Both the position numbers and the translations under genes were made by a program. Shown piece by piece: positions 18,100-27,948 of a stretch of DNA of 64,000 nt. The notes below the pieces were generated by a model, which was not told the origin of the DNA, did not search any database, and saw only the letters and a list, made by a program, of their open reading frames with translations. The DNA comes from Anaerolineaceae bacterium. GTDB lineage: Bacteria > Chloroflexota > Anaerolineae > Aggregatilineales > Phototrophicaceae. Position 1 is the stretch's first letter. Every line of letters starts with the position of its first letter. The DNA is taken from contig REDR01000055.1 of NCBI GenBank assembly GCA_007693385.1, positions 1-64,000 of the forward strand, given 5' to 3'.

Positions 18100-19128
18100 A
18101 TGGACTTATTTCGCCGTATATTTGGCAAAACCTCTGAGGAAATGCCCATCGAAAAACCGGCAGACTCAGCATCCAATGTGACTGAAGAAGGCGGAGGCAA
18201 TGAGCTAATCGACCCCAATGCAACCGCCGAACTGAGCGAAGACCCGCAAGACTTCGATCCGCAAACCCGTCCGGTGCGTCCTGCCGCGCTCAACAGCGCT
18301 CAAGACGGCATGACACGCCCGTTAGAACAAGCGGATATATTCGAGTTGTCGTCGGTCAATAGCGGAAGCATCGTATTCGGTCAGGCCAGCGATGTCGGCT
18401 TGGTGCGTAGTAATAATCAAGATGCGGTGCTGTCCTTCTTCAGCGCCAGCACCAGCGTTGACGAATACCCCGACTTCGGGCTATTCGTTGTCGCTGACGG
18501 CATGGGCGGGCATCAGGAAGGCGAAAAAGCGTCAGCCATTGCGACACGCACTATCGCCGCGCACGTCGCTAGTAGCATCTACATGCCAATCATCAGCGGC
18601 ACAGCACAAGAAAACCTCCCCCCTATTGGTGAGGCGCTGGTGGAGGGGGTGCAAAAGTCCAACAAAGGCGTGATGGATAGCGTGCCTGACGGAGGCACGA
18701 CGGTCACTGCGGTGGCGGTAATGAACGATTTAGCTTACGTCGCCCATGTCGGTGATAGCCGCGCCTATCTGATGACATCGGAAGGTATCGAGCAGATCAC
18801 ACGCGATCATTCACTCGTCCAGCGCCTGATCGAGTTGAATCAACTGACGCGGGAAGAAGCGGAGACGCATCCGCAGAAAAATGTCTTATATCGCGCTCTG
18901 GGACAAAACGAATCCGTCGAAGTCGATACGCTGACACGGCGACTGCCGGTGAATTCCAGATTATTGCTGTGCAGTGATGGGCTGTGGGGACAATTAGAAG
19001 AGCGTGATCTGTATGAAATCGCGTTCAATACTTCTAATCCGCAGGAAGCCTGTGATAAGTTGGTCGCATTAGCGAAGAATAATGGCGGGACGGACAATAT
19101 CACAATCATCCTGTTGAAAATCTCATAG
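18100..19128 (+). CDS. PP2C-family serine/threonine phosphatase
   Basis: The 342-residue protein has an acidic, Pro/Glu-rich N-terminal extension of about 85 residues followed by a complete PP2C domain. Metal-binding blocks are visible: RSNNQDA, VVADGMGGHQEGE, VAHVGDSRAYL, LLLCSDGLWG and GGTDNIT. It removes phosphate from Ser/Thr and is the natural antagonist of the kinase encoded 9 bases upstream. CTAGGAGAC precedes the ATG. The extension could hold phosphorylation sites or an FHA ligand, which is speculative. Confidence 0.93.
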   Translation: MDLFRRIFGKTSEEMPIEKPADSASNVTEEGGGNELIDPNATAELSEDPQDFDPQTRPVRPAALNSAQDGMTRPLEQADIFELSSVNSGSIVFGQASDVGLVRSNNQDAVLSFFSASTSVDEYPDFGLFVVADGMGGHQEGEKASAIATRTIAAHVASSIYMPIISGTAQENLPPIGEALVEGVQKSNKGVMDSVPDGGTTVTAVAVMNDLAYVAHVGDSRAYLMTSEGIEQITRDHSLVQRLIELNQLTREEAETHPQKNVLYRALGQNESVEVDTLTRRLPVNSRLLLCSDGLWGQLEERDLYEIAFNTSNPQEACDKLVALAKNNGGTDNITIILLKIS

Positions 19129-19141
19129 ACGACAAACTATC

Positions 19142-20644
19142 ATGACAAACTGGAATAAGAACCCTTACCGTGTTCTCGGTGTGCCGCAAGGCGCTTCTGT
19201 GAAAGAGATAAGGTCTGTTTATCGCAATGTCGCTAATCGGTTGCATCCGGATAAAAATCCGAATAATGCCGCCGCCGCCGCCCAATTTCAAGAGGTCGCG
19301 CTAGCGCACGAGATTTTATCGAACGCGCACAGACGGCAGGCTTATGATGACAGGCCGCGTACCAGCACTTACGAATTTACCATGCGGACGTTATCCAGCC
19401 GCAAAACTTTGCGCGTTCTTGACGAACCGCAGGTTATTTACTTGCTGACCAAGATTCAACCCGATCCAGCCGCTAAAGAGGAGATCAAAAATCGCCCTAC
19501 CCGTCTGAATTTAACGCTGGTTTTGGATCAAAGCAACTCAATGAAGGGCGCACGTATCGAAAAAGTTAAGATCGCCGCGCATCAAATCATCGACAATCTA
19601 TCAGACATGGATATTCTATCCGTCGTCACCTTCAATGACCGCTCTGAGACGATCATCGAAGCGACGCCCGCTAAAGATAAACCATCACTCAAAGCGAAAG
19701 TTAGCTTGATCGCGCCTTCCGGCGGCACAGAGATACACAAAGGGCTAGAAGCTGGCGCTATTGAATGCCGCAAGTTCCTGCAAAATGATCTGGTCAATCA
19801 CATCATCTTGCTGACGGACGGACACACATTCGGCGATCAGGAACGCACACTCGAATTAGTGGATGAACTGACACGCGAAGGTATCGGCGTCAGTGCGATG
19901 GGCTTGGGGCATGATTGGAACGATCAGTTCCTTGACGATCTAGCCTCGCGCAGTGGCGGCACATCTTCCTACATCACCTCAGCGAATGCCGTCGTGCGCT
20001 TCCTCAATGACCATGTGCGCAGTCTGGTCAATGCGTTTGCGGAGCGCATGTCTTTCTTCGTCGCGGTAGACGCCGGCGTGAAGTTAGAATCCGCTTTCCG
20101 CCTATCACCATCACCACAGCCATTAAAAGTCGGCAACAACATCATCCCATTAGGCAGTCTACAGATTGACCGCCCTATCTCAGTTCTGTTTCAGATTAAT
20201 CTACCGGCCAATATGGAGGTTGGGCGCTGTCACATTGCCCGCATCGCCGCCGAAGGAAATGTCTTGAGCAGTGATCCTCCGATCTGCTATGATGTAAATG
20301 ATATTGTGGTCAACACACAGCACGAACCGACACGTGAGGAGACACCATCCACAATATTAGAAGCGCTGAGTAAGTTGACGCTTTATAAACTGCAAGAACG
20401 CGCTCAAGAAGCCATCGAACAAGGTGACGCTGACGAAGCAACGAAACGTCTGAAAAACCTTGCAACGCGCTTTCTGGCGATGGGACAGGAGGAATTGGCA
20501 CAACAAGCCAGCGAAGAAGCCGGACGCATCCATAGCACGCGGCAATTTTCCGAGCGTGGACGCAAAACGCTGAAATATCAAACCCGTCACTTATTGGATG
20601 GTGGAGATCAAACTCGCCAGTACAGTGACGAGGCAGAGGAATAA
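19142..20644 (+). CDS. J-domain/von Willebrand A fusion protein
   Basis: Residues 7-70 are a DnaJ J-domain with the HPD motif intact (35-37). Residues about 120-300 are a VWA domain with a full MIDAS start, D129-x-S131-x-S133, and LLTDG. A beta-rich region and a charged helical C-terminal part (about 390-500, QERAQEAIEQGDADEATKRL) follow, similar to the C-terminus of Chloroflexota VWA proteins that sit with FHA genes. There is no glycine/phenylalanine or zinc-finger region, so it is not a classical DnaJ. The J-domain would bring DnaK to whatever the VWA domain holds. It lies between the PP2C and FHA genes. Confidence 0.85.
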   Translation: MTNWNKNPYRVLGVPQGASVKEIRSVYRNVANRLHPDKNPNNAAAAAQFQEVALAHEILSNAHRRQAYDDRPRTSTYEFTMRTLSSRKTLRVLDEPQVIYLLTKIQPDPAAKEEIKNRPTRLNLTLVLDQSNSMKGARIEKVKIAAHQIIDNLSDMDILSVVTFNDRSETIIEATPAKDKPSLKAKVSLIAPSGGTEIHKGLEAGAIECRKFLQNDLVNHIILLTDGHTFGDQERTLELVDELTREGIGVSAMGLGHDWNDQFLDDLASRSGGTSSYITSANAVVRFLNDHVRSLVNAFAERMSFFVAVDAGVKLESAFRLSPSPQPLKVGNNIIPLGSLQIDRPISVLFQINLPANMEVGRCHIARIAAEGNVLSSDPPICYDVNDIVVNTQHEPTREETPSTILEALSKLTLYKLQERAQEAIEQGDADEATKRLKNLATRFLAMGQEELAQQASEEAGRIHSTRQFSERGRKTLKYQTRHLLDGGDQTRQYSDEAEE

Positions 20645-20646
20645 CC

Positions 20647-21147
20647 ATGAAACTGTGCCCTTACTGTGGTCATAAAAACCTTGAAGGCGTGCTGTTCTGC
20701 GAAGAGTGTGGCGATAACCTATCCGATGCGCTGGACTCGACGTTGCCGACACGCCGCTTCGAGGATGCACTTTCTGAGTTTTCGGCTAAAGCGACATGGG
20801 GTTCGGCCAGCGTCGGGCAGATTAGATCAGTGGTGATACACTTCCGAAATACTGATAACCCGCTCGTCGTAGAACTGGCTGAGCGCATTGTGTTTGGTCG
20901 CGCCGATACCAGTAGCACTCGCCAGCCCGATGTCGATTTAACGCCTTATGGCGCACTTGAAAAAGGTGTTTCACGCATTCATGCCGCCATTGAACGCAGT
21001 GACGATGTGCTAACTTTAGTCGATGTCGGCAGTTCTAACGGCACCAATCTGAACGGCCAGCGTCTCGCTCCGGATCAACCGCGCGTACTGCGCGATGGCG
21101 ACGAGATACACTTTGGTAAACTGATTGCACATTTTTATTTCAGATAA
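20647..21147 (+). CDS. Zinc-ribbon and FHA-domain protein
   Basis: The 166-residue protein begins with a zinc ribbon (Cys4, Cys7, Cys18, Cys21) and ends with an FHA phosphothreonine-binding domain. The FHA motifs are IVFGRAD, GVSRIHAAIE and VGSSNGTNLNGQRL. It is probably the reader of threonines phosphorylated by the kinase of the same operon. It starts 2 bases after the J-VWA stop. The linker between the ribbon and the FHA domain is about 40 residues. Confidence 0.9.
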   Translation: MKLCPYCGHKNLEGVLFCEECGDNLSDALDSTLPTRRFEDALSEFSAKATWGSASVGQIRSVVIHFRNTDNPLVVELAERIVFGRADTSSTRQPDVDLTPYGALEKGVSRIHAAIERSDDVLTLVDVGSSNGTNLNGQRLAPDQPRVLRDGDEIHFGKLIAHFYFR

Positions 21148-21159
21148 CACGGAGTTTCC

Positions 21160-21405
21160 ATGCACACGGTCTTAGTACATATCGCTGATTCGGAACCAAT
21201 CAAGGCGGAAGTTGATGAACTTCCGTCGCCGCAAGATGTCACTGTGCTGTGCAGAAACCCGCGCCAGCGCACCGACAAAGACTTAGGTATGCTTGATGAA
21301 GGCGTCACGACGGTGATCTTTCCGATGCATCGCGTCAACTATATACAGGTGCTACCGCGTCCTGACGAAGAGATTGAATTCCCGATGCCGTTCCGTAATG
21401 ACTAG
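21160..21405 (+). CDS. Small conserved-looking protein in the signalling operon
   Basis: I do not recognise this 81-residue protein. It is soluble, mixed alpha/beta in pattern, acidic toward the C-terminus, and rich in prolines ([23 protein letters not shown]). It lies 12 bases after the FHA gene and 8 before the response regulator, with a reasonable ribosome site (ACGGAG). Its position suggests an accessory or adaptor role in the kinase system. Confidence 0.6.
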   Translation: MHTVLVHIADSEPIKAEVDELPSPQDVTVLCRNPRQRTDKDLGMLDEGVTTVIFPMHRVNYIQVLPRPDEEIEFPMPFRND

Positions 21406-21413
21406 AAGAAACC

Positions 21414-22148
21414 ATGCAAAACATACCAAAAAGCAAGCAAAGAGAAGGCAAACGCATCCTTATCGTTGATGATGAGCCACGTGTGATCGGTCTCATAAGG
21501 ATGAATCTTGAACTTGAAGGCTATCAGGTCATCGAAGCGCATAACGGCTTAGAGGCACTGGACGCCGTGCGAACTAAGCTACCCGACGCCATCCTGCTTG
21601 ATGTGATGATGCCTAATCTTGATGGGTTTGAAACTCTGCGGATGTTGCGCGAATTCTCCAATATTCCGGTCATTATGCTCACCGCAAAAGGCGAAGAGAA
21701 TGACCGCGTTTACGGACTCGAACTGGGCGCGGATGATTATGTCACCAAGCCATTCAGCCCGCGCGAACTATCCAGCCGCGTCAAAGCCGTCTTACGTCGT
21801 GCCGAGATGCCGTCGTCAGCTCCCGGACAAGCGATCTTGACGATTGATGATCGCCTACAGGTAGACTTCAACCGGCGTGAGGTGATCGTCAACGGCAAGC
21901 GCGTCAAGCTACGCCCTACCGAGTATTTACTCCTGTATCATCTGATACAAAATGCCGGATGGACTGTGCCACACGATCAACTATTGGCTAAAGTCTGGGG
22001 CTATGAATACCGCGACGAATCACACTACGTCCGGCTGTACGTCAACTATCTGCGCGAGAAAATAGAAGAGAATCCGTCGAAGCCTAAATATATCCTGACG
22101 GAGCGCGGAGTCGGTTATCGTTTCGTGGATTTTCGTGAAGACATATAA
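21414..22148 (+). CDS. OmpR/PhoB-family response regulator
   Basis: The 244-residue protein has a receiver domain with DDEP, the phospho-acceptor Asp in [11 protein letters not shown], and the conserved Thr and Lys (MLTAKG, VTKPF). A C-terminal winged-helix DNA-binding domain has the [11 protein letters not shown] and [14 protein letters not shown] segments. No histidine kinase gene is adjacent; placement as last gene of the Ser/Thr-kinase operon hints at cross-control by Ser/Thr phosphorylation. A strong hairpin terminator follows 3 bases after the stop. Confidence 0.93.
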   Translation: MQNIPKSKQREGKRILIVDDEPRVIGLIRMNLELEGYQVIEAHNGLEALDAVRTKLPDAILLDVMMPNLDGFETLRMLREFSNIPVIMLTAKGEENDRVYGLELGADDYVTKPFSPRELSSRVKAVLRRAEMPSSAPGQAILTIDDRLQVDFNRREVIVNGKRVKLRPTEYLLLYHLIQNAGWTVPHDQLLAKVWGYEYRDESHYVRLYVNYLREKIEENPSKPKYILTERGVGYRFVDFREDI

Positions 22149-22150
22149 CA

Positions 22151-22195
22151 AAAAGCCGGGGAAGACCTTACATCATTGGTAATTCTCCGGCTTTT
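22151..22195. terminator. Bidirectional rho-independent terminator
   Basis: AAAAGCCGGGGAA (22151-22163) pairs with TTCTCCGGCTTTT (22183-22195), with one G-U pair and a 19-base loop. The A- and T-runs serve both strands. It separates the signalling operon from the convergent deaminase-like gene. Confidence 0.8.
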
Positions 22196-22208
22196 ATCAG
22201 ATTTATTC

Positions 22209-23267
22209 TTATGATTCTGCGGGTGACTCGCCCTGCTCCATCGCTTTCCGCAGTTGGCTGATTTCATTAAGAAACATCGCCGATAACTCGGCTTTGGTCG
22301 GTTCGTCCAGAAAACTATATTGCAATCCGTTGAGTACCAGTTGATCGATCTCATCCATCGTCAAGTCAGCATCCCGTGCGGCCTGCAAATACACATCTGT
22401 CGTATTCTGCCCGAATATCTCTGGCAGGTCGGCGCTCAACGTCAACGCGAGATGCCGATCTAATAGAGCACGTAGCGGATAACTGCCGCTTTCGTTCAAC
22501 TTCTTCAGCGCTTTGGCGCGAGACGGCGTGGCGATGACCGCTATATCTTGCTCGATGATCGCCGCAATAGCGGCTGGACTGTCCAACAGACCCACCGCAT
22601 CAACGATTCGATCCGGTGCAAGATGCGCCAGCACTTCGTCAATCGCTTCTGCGCCCGCAATCTCACCGGAGCGAGTGAAGGTCGGCACGTTCTTCTTTTC
22701 TGCGGTCTGAAACGCTCGTTCAAACTGTCCGATAGGTTGCGCGTCCTCGCGTCCGGTCAGCCCATAGCCGACAATGTGGTGTTTCTTACCCGCCGCACTC
22801 GACGCCATACGCATCACTTCGTCGGCGCGGCGCGGCTCTTCGCGTGAGACGACTAGATTCCATCGAATAATAATGCCCCACCCTCTCTGTGCGCGGTCAC
22901 GGCCATCATTCAGCGCGGTCATGAAGGTATCAAACGTCATGTTGCCCGGCATGAAAAGCGACGGGTTGACGCTGATCTCGGCATACTTCACATTCTGTTT
23001 AGAGAGTGTGAGGCCGGCATCGTATACAATACGTGCCAGATCATCCGGATAACGCAACCAACCACAAACTCCCTGCACCAATTCGTCCAGACGGTTCGTG
23101 TCGCGCTTTTCCAGAAGATCACGGGTGGCGATGTACGGCTTCCGCGCCTCCACCATGATTTCGTTCTGCTCGGCGACCATCAACCATGCTTCCGCCCTCA
23201 CAGCGCCTTCTAGCGAAATATTCAGCTCCGCTTTGGGCATTGATTCGATATAACCGGCAATATCCAT
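22209..23267 (-). CDS. Adenosine-deaminase-fold protein lacking the zinc ligands (probable pseudoenzyme)
   Basis: The 352 residues follow adenosine deaminase from end to end, but the metal and catalytic positions are changed. The zinc HxH of PKxELHxHLEG is Asn16-x-Ser18 in PKAELNISLEGA. The third histidine ligand (THAGE) is Arg199 in TRSGE, with Glu202 kept. RIGHG reads RIVDA (Asp223). The final SDDP reads SADLP, leaving one Asp (280). Deamination by the known mechanism should not be possible. It may bind a nucleoside or a protein partner. It follows pyrG by 40 bases with GAGGAA before its ATG, so the two are probably co-transcribed. The reading frame is intact, with no sign of decay. Confidence 0.85.
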   Translation of the reverse strand: MDIAGYIESMPKAELNISLEGAVRAEAWLMVAEQNEIMVEARKPYIATRDLLEKRDTNRLDELVQGVCGWLRYPDDLARIVYDAGLTLSKQNVKYAEISVNPSLFMPGNMTFDTFMTALNDGRDRAQRGWGIIIRWNLVVSREEPRRADEVMRMASSAAGKKHHIVGYGLTGREDAQPIGQFERAFQTAEKKNVPTFTRSGEIAGAEAIDEVLAHLAPDRIVDAVGLLDSPAAIAAIIEQDIAVIATPSRAKALKKLNESGSYPLRALLDRHLALTLSADLPEIFGQNTTDVYLQAARDADLTMDEIDQLVLNGLQYSFLDEPTKAELSAMFLNEISQLRKAMEQGESPAES

Positions 23268-23307
23268 TATTCATTCCTCAAAATCTATCACCAAAACGGG
23301 ACACGCG

Positions 23308-24945
<1,638 letters not shown>

Positions 24946-24960
24946 TTATCATCCATCCAC

Positions 24961-24994
24961 AAAAACTGCGGCGGGAAGATCAATCATCCCGCCG
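24961..24994 (-). terminator. Rho-independent terminator after the roadblock gene
   Basis: On the minus strand CGGCGGGA (24994-24987) pairs with TCCCGCCG (24976-24969), with an additional inner pairing of GAT and ATC, and is followed by CAGTTTTT. It ends transcription of the roadblock gene before pyrG. Confidence 0.75.
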
Positions 24995-25044
24995 GTGTCA
25001 ATGATACAAATACGCGCGACGCACGCACGCGATGCAACTACAGC

Positions 25045-25416
25045 CTAAACCAGCTTTTCAAGATCGTCAGCAGTGCGACGCATATCCAGAAAAATCAGAC
25101 CGAGCTTAGCGCCTTCACGCACTAGCGTCGTCAAAACGGCTTCTTCCCCGATAGACATCAGGATAACGTAGCCGCTATCGCCCCTGACGTAAACCTGATC
25201 CAGCGAACCGCGCCCCAGTTCGCTAGCGATGCGTTCACCTAGCGATAGCATGGCCGCCGACATCGCAGAAACGCGGTCTTCTTCAATGCCTGCGGGCAAC
25301 GATGAAGCCATAATCAAGCCGTCTACGCTGACCACAGCCGAAGCTTCAATTTCTGGTGTGGTTGCCTGTAAGTCACGTAGACGATCAACCATCAACTCTG
25401 TCCGCGATTTTGCCAT
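25045..25416 (-). CDS. Roadblock/LC7-domain protein
   Basis: This is a 123-residue single roadblock/LC7 domain, which in bacteria regulates Ras-like GTPases such as MglA or forms homodimeric scaffolds. The pattern EASAVVSVDGLIMASSLP, the GRGSLDQVYVRGDSGYVILM strands and the closing GLIFLDMRRTADDL helix are typical. The ATG at 25416 has GAGGAG 7 bases upstream; an in-frame start at 25452 would lack a ribosome site. No GTPase gene is nearby. Confidence 0.87.
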   Translation of the reverse strand: MAKSRTELMVDRLRDLQATTPEIEASAVVSVDGLIMASSLPAGIEEDRVSAMSAAMLSLGERIASELGRGSLDQVYVRGDSGYVILMSIGEEAVLTTLVREGAKLGLIFLDMRRTADDLEKLV

Positions 25417-25695
25417 GTCTCGTCTCCTCTCGAATGTAGTCCGGCCATCCATCGCCGGTCAAATGTCACCGAATGCTCACCCGCAACCGGGGGAATTTAA
25501 CTGAAGTAGTCGCCTAACCCACAATTATACAGCACCTGCGCCTTTCAGCAAGTTACAGAGCCTATCCAGTTTTACGACTTCGATTATACTTCACAGTGGG
25601 CGTCCGTAGGGTAATCGTTAATGGTCTGCCCTTCTCATCTTAAACAGTTTGTCCGATACTCTATTGTGTGACCGATCTTGGAGTTTAGAGAATCT

Positions 25696-26682
25696 ATGAC
25701 AAACCAAACACATCGTAACGACTCGGTTCCCGGCGTGAACTTCGTGCAAAATGTGGCGGAACGCATCATTCAAAATGTCGGGCAAGTCATCATGGGCAAG
25801 CGTAATGAAATACGCCAGACTGTACTCGGCCTGCTATCGCAAGGCCACATTCTGATTGAGGACATCCCGGGCGTCGGCAAAACGATGATGACGAAAGCGC
25901 TGGCTCGTTCGATTGGTGCGGAATTTAGCCGAATTCAGTTTACCCCCGACATGCTCCCGTCGGACGTAACCGGTATTTCGATGTTCAATCAAAAAACACG
26001 CGAGTTTGAATTCCGGCCCGGCCCTATCGTCGCACAGATCGTACTGGCTGACGAGATCAACCGCGCCACGCCCAAGACACAGGCCGCCCTGCTAGAAGCG
26101 ATGGAAGAGCGCCAGATCACAGTGGACGGCATCACCCACATGATGCCGACACCATTCTTGATTCTAGCGACGCAAAACCCCATCGAATACGAAGGTACGT
26201 TTCCCCTACCGGAAGCGCAATTAGACCGCTTCTTAGTCCGTATTCGACTGGGTTATCCGAGTCCGTCTGAGGAACTAAACGTGCTATCCGCCCAACAGTA
26301 CGCTCATCCGGTTGATAACATGCAAAAGACGGTCAGTGTTGCCGAACTGGTGCAAGCACAAAAAGCGGTGCGCGATGTTTACGTCGCCGAAGAAGTCATG
26401 CAGTACATCATTCACATCGTTACCGCCACCCGCAATCACAAAGATGTCGAACTCGGTAGCAGTCCGCGTGGCTCGCTGGCGCTTTTCCGCACCGCACAAA
26501 CACGGGCGGCGATGGCCGGACGCGATTACGTCATCCCTGATGATGTCAAAGCACTGGCGGAAATCACGCTGGCGCATCGTATCTTCCTCAACCTTGATGC
26601 ACGAGCGCGGGAAATTCCGGAGCGCAGTGTTATTCAGGACGTGGTAGCGGCGACACCCGTACCCGGCGCCTCTGCAAGATAG
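25696..26682 (+). CDS. MoxR-family AAA+ ATPase
   Basis: The protein is a MoxR chaperone-like ATPase with Walker A in [10 protein letters not shown], Walker B in [13 protein letters not shown], the [12 protein letters not shown] sensor loop and the [11 protein letters not shown] element. I start it at the ATG at 25696 (328 residues); a TTG at 25678 would add six residues. MoxR proteins remodel or insert metal into VWA-type partners. The DUF58 gene follows 7 bases downstream, the usual pairing. A second MoxR-DUF58 pair lies at 54730-56597. Confidence 0.93.
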   Translation: MTNQTHRNDSVPGVNFVQNVAERIIQNVGQVIMGKRNEIRQTVLGLLSQGHILIEDIPGVGKTMMTKALARSIGAEFSRIQFTPDMLPSDVTGISMFNQKTREFEFRPGPIVAQIVLADEINRATPKTQAALLEAMEERQITVDGITHMMPTPFLILATQNPIEYEGTFPLPEAQLDRFLVRIRLGYPSPSEELNVLSAQQYAHPVDNMQKTVSVAELVQAQKAVRDVYVAEEVMQYIIHIVTATRNHKDVELGSSPRGSLALFRTAQTRAAMAGRDYVIPDDVKALAEITLAHRIFLNLDARAREIPERSVIQDVVAATPVPGASAR

Positions 26683-26689
26683 GAAAACA

Positions 26690-27946
26690 ATGCCTAGCAG
26701 ACGCAACGCGATTTATATTTTGATCGTCATGAGCCTGATAACCGGCGTGTTCACCGGACGGGCTTTCTTCTTCAACCTCGCTTACATGCTATTCGGCATC
26801 CTCATTATCTCGTGGATATGGGTGTGGACGGCGATTCGGTGGATCGGCCTCACGCGCCGCACGCGCACGCGCCGCGCACAGGTCGGCCAAATCTTCGAAG
26901 AGAGTTTCGCCTTTCGCAATCGCTCATTCTTGCCCAAGCTATGGCTGGAAATCATCGATCAATCAACCTTACCCGGCCATCGCGCCAGCCATATCGTGCC
27001 ATCTGTAACGATAGGTGGTCAATATAGCTGGCAGGTACGCACGCGATGCACGGTGCGCGGTGAGTTCCGGCTGGGGCCAATGCTGGTATCTAGCGGTGAT
27101 CCATTCGGTCTATTCACGTTGACACGCACCATACCGGCCACATCAAGGATGATCGTATATCCGCGCATGATTCAACTCAACAAACTTGAGTTACCGATGG
27201 GCATGTTATCCGGCGGCGAATCGCAACGGCGGCGAACGCATTATGTCACGACCAACGCGGCAGGCGTGCGTGATTACGCGCCCGGCGATAGCTTTAATCG
27301 CATCCACTGGCGCACATCCGCCCGCAAAGAGCGTCTGGTCGTTAAAGAATTCGAGCTTGATCCACTGGTAGACATCTGGCTCATTGCAGACTTCTCGGCG
27401 GAGTCACTGGTTGAAGATAGCAACATCATCAAGCGCGTTAACGGGGATGGGCCGGTGATCGCCTCTTCATCGGATATACCCCCATCGACGGAAGAATATG
27501 TGACAGTGGTTGCCGCATCATTAGCGCGATATTTCATACAAATGGAGCGTGTGATCGGTTTTGCCGCCTACATCCCCAACCGTGAGGTATATCAGCCGGA
27601 ACGCAGTAACCGCCAATTAACGCGCATTCTCGAAGCGTTGGCGGTAGCACGTAGCACATCAACTTATACGCTCGGCCAGATGCTCACATTGGAAACGCCA
27701 CACATGACGCGGGGCACGACGTTGATTATCGTCACATCGTCACAAAATCCGGATTGGGTTAGACGCGCTCAAATCCTCACGCGGCGCGGTATTAAACCAA
27801 TGTGCATTTACATCGAGGGCGACTCCTTCGCGTCCGCACCGCCCGCGGATGAAATTATCAGCCGGTTGCGCTCCGCAAAAATTCCCGTACTTCGCCTTCG
27901 TAATGGCAACGACATAAACGCGATATTACAGCAAAGACCATTATAA
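26690..27946 (+). CDS. DUF58-domain membrane protein
   Basis: The 418 residues start with two transmembrane helices (about 8-50), then a beta-rich segment, and then the DUF58 core with RDYAPGDSFNRIHW and the conserved SARKERLVVKEFE. A VWA-like fold follows, with DIWLIADFSAES. DUF58 proteins are the standard partner of MoxR. AGGAAAAC precedes the ATG. The usual transglutaminase-like third member is absent here and is replaced by the spermidine-synthase-like gene. Confidence 0.9.
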   Translation: MPSRRNAIYILIVMSLITGVFTGRAFFFNLAYMLFGILIISWIWVWTAIRWIGLTRRTRTRRAQVGQIFEESFAFRNRSFLPKLWLEIIDQSTLPGHRASHIVPSVTIGGQYSWQVRTRCTVRGEFRLGPMLVSSGDPFGLFTLTRTIPATSRMIVYPRMIQLNKLELPMGMLSGGESQRRRTHYVTTNAAGVRDYAPGDSFNRIHWRTSARKERLVVKEFELDPLVDIWLIADFSAESLVEDSNIIKRVNGDGPVIASSSDIPPSTEEYVTVVAASLARYFIQMERVIGFAAYIPNREVYQPERSNRQLTRILEALAVARSTSTYTLGQMLTLETPHMTRGTTLIIVTSSQNPDWVRRAQILTRRGIKPMCIYIEGDSFASAPPADEIISRLRSAKIPVLRLRNGNDINAILQQRPL

Positions 27947-27948
27947 CA

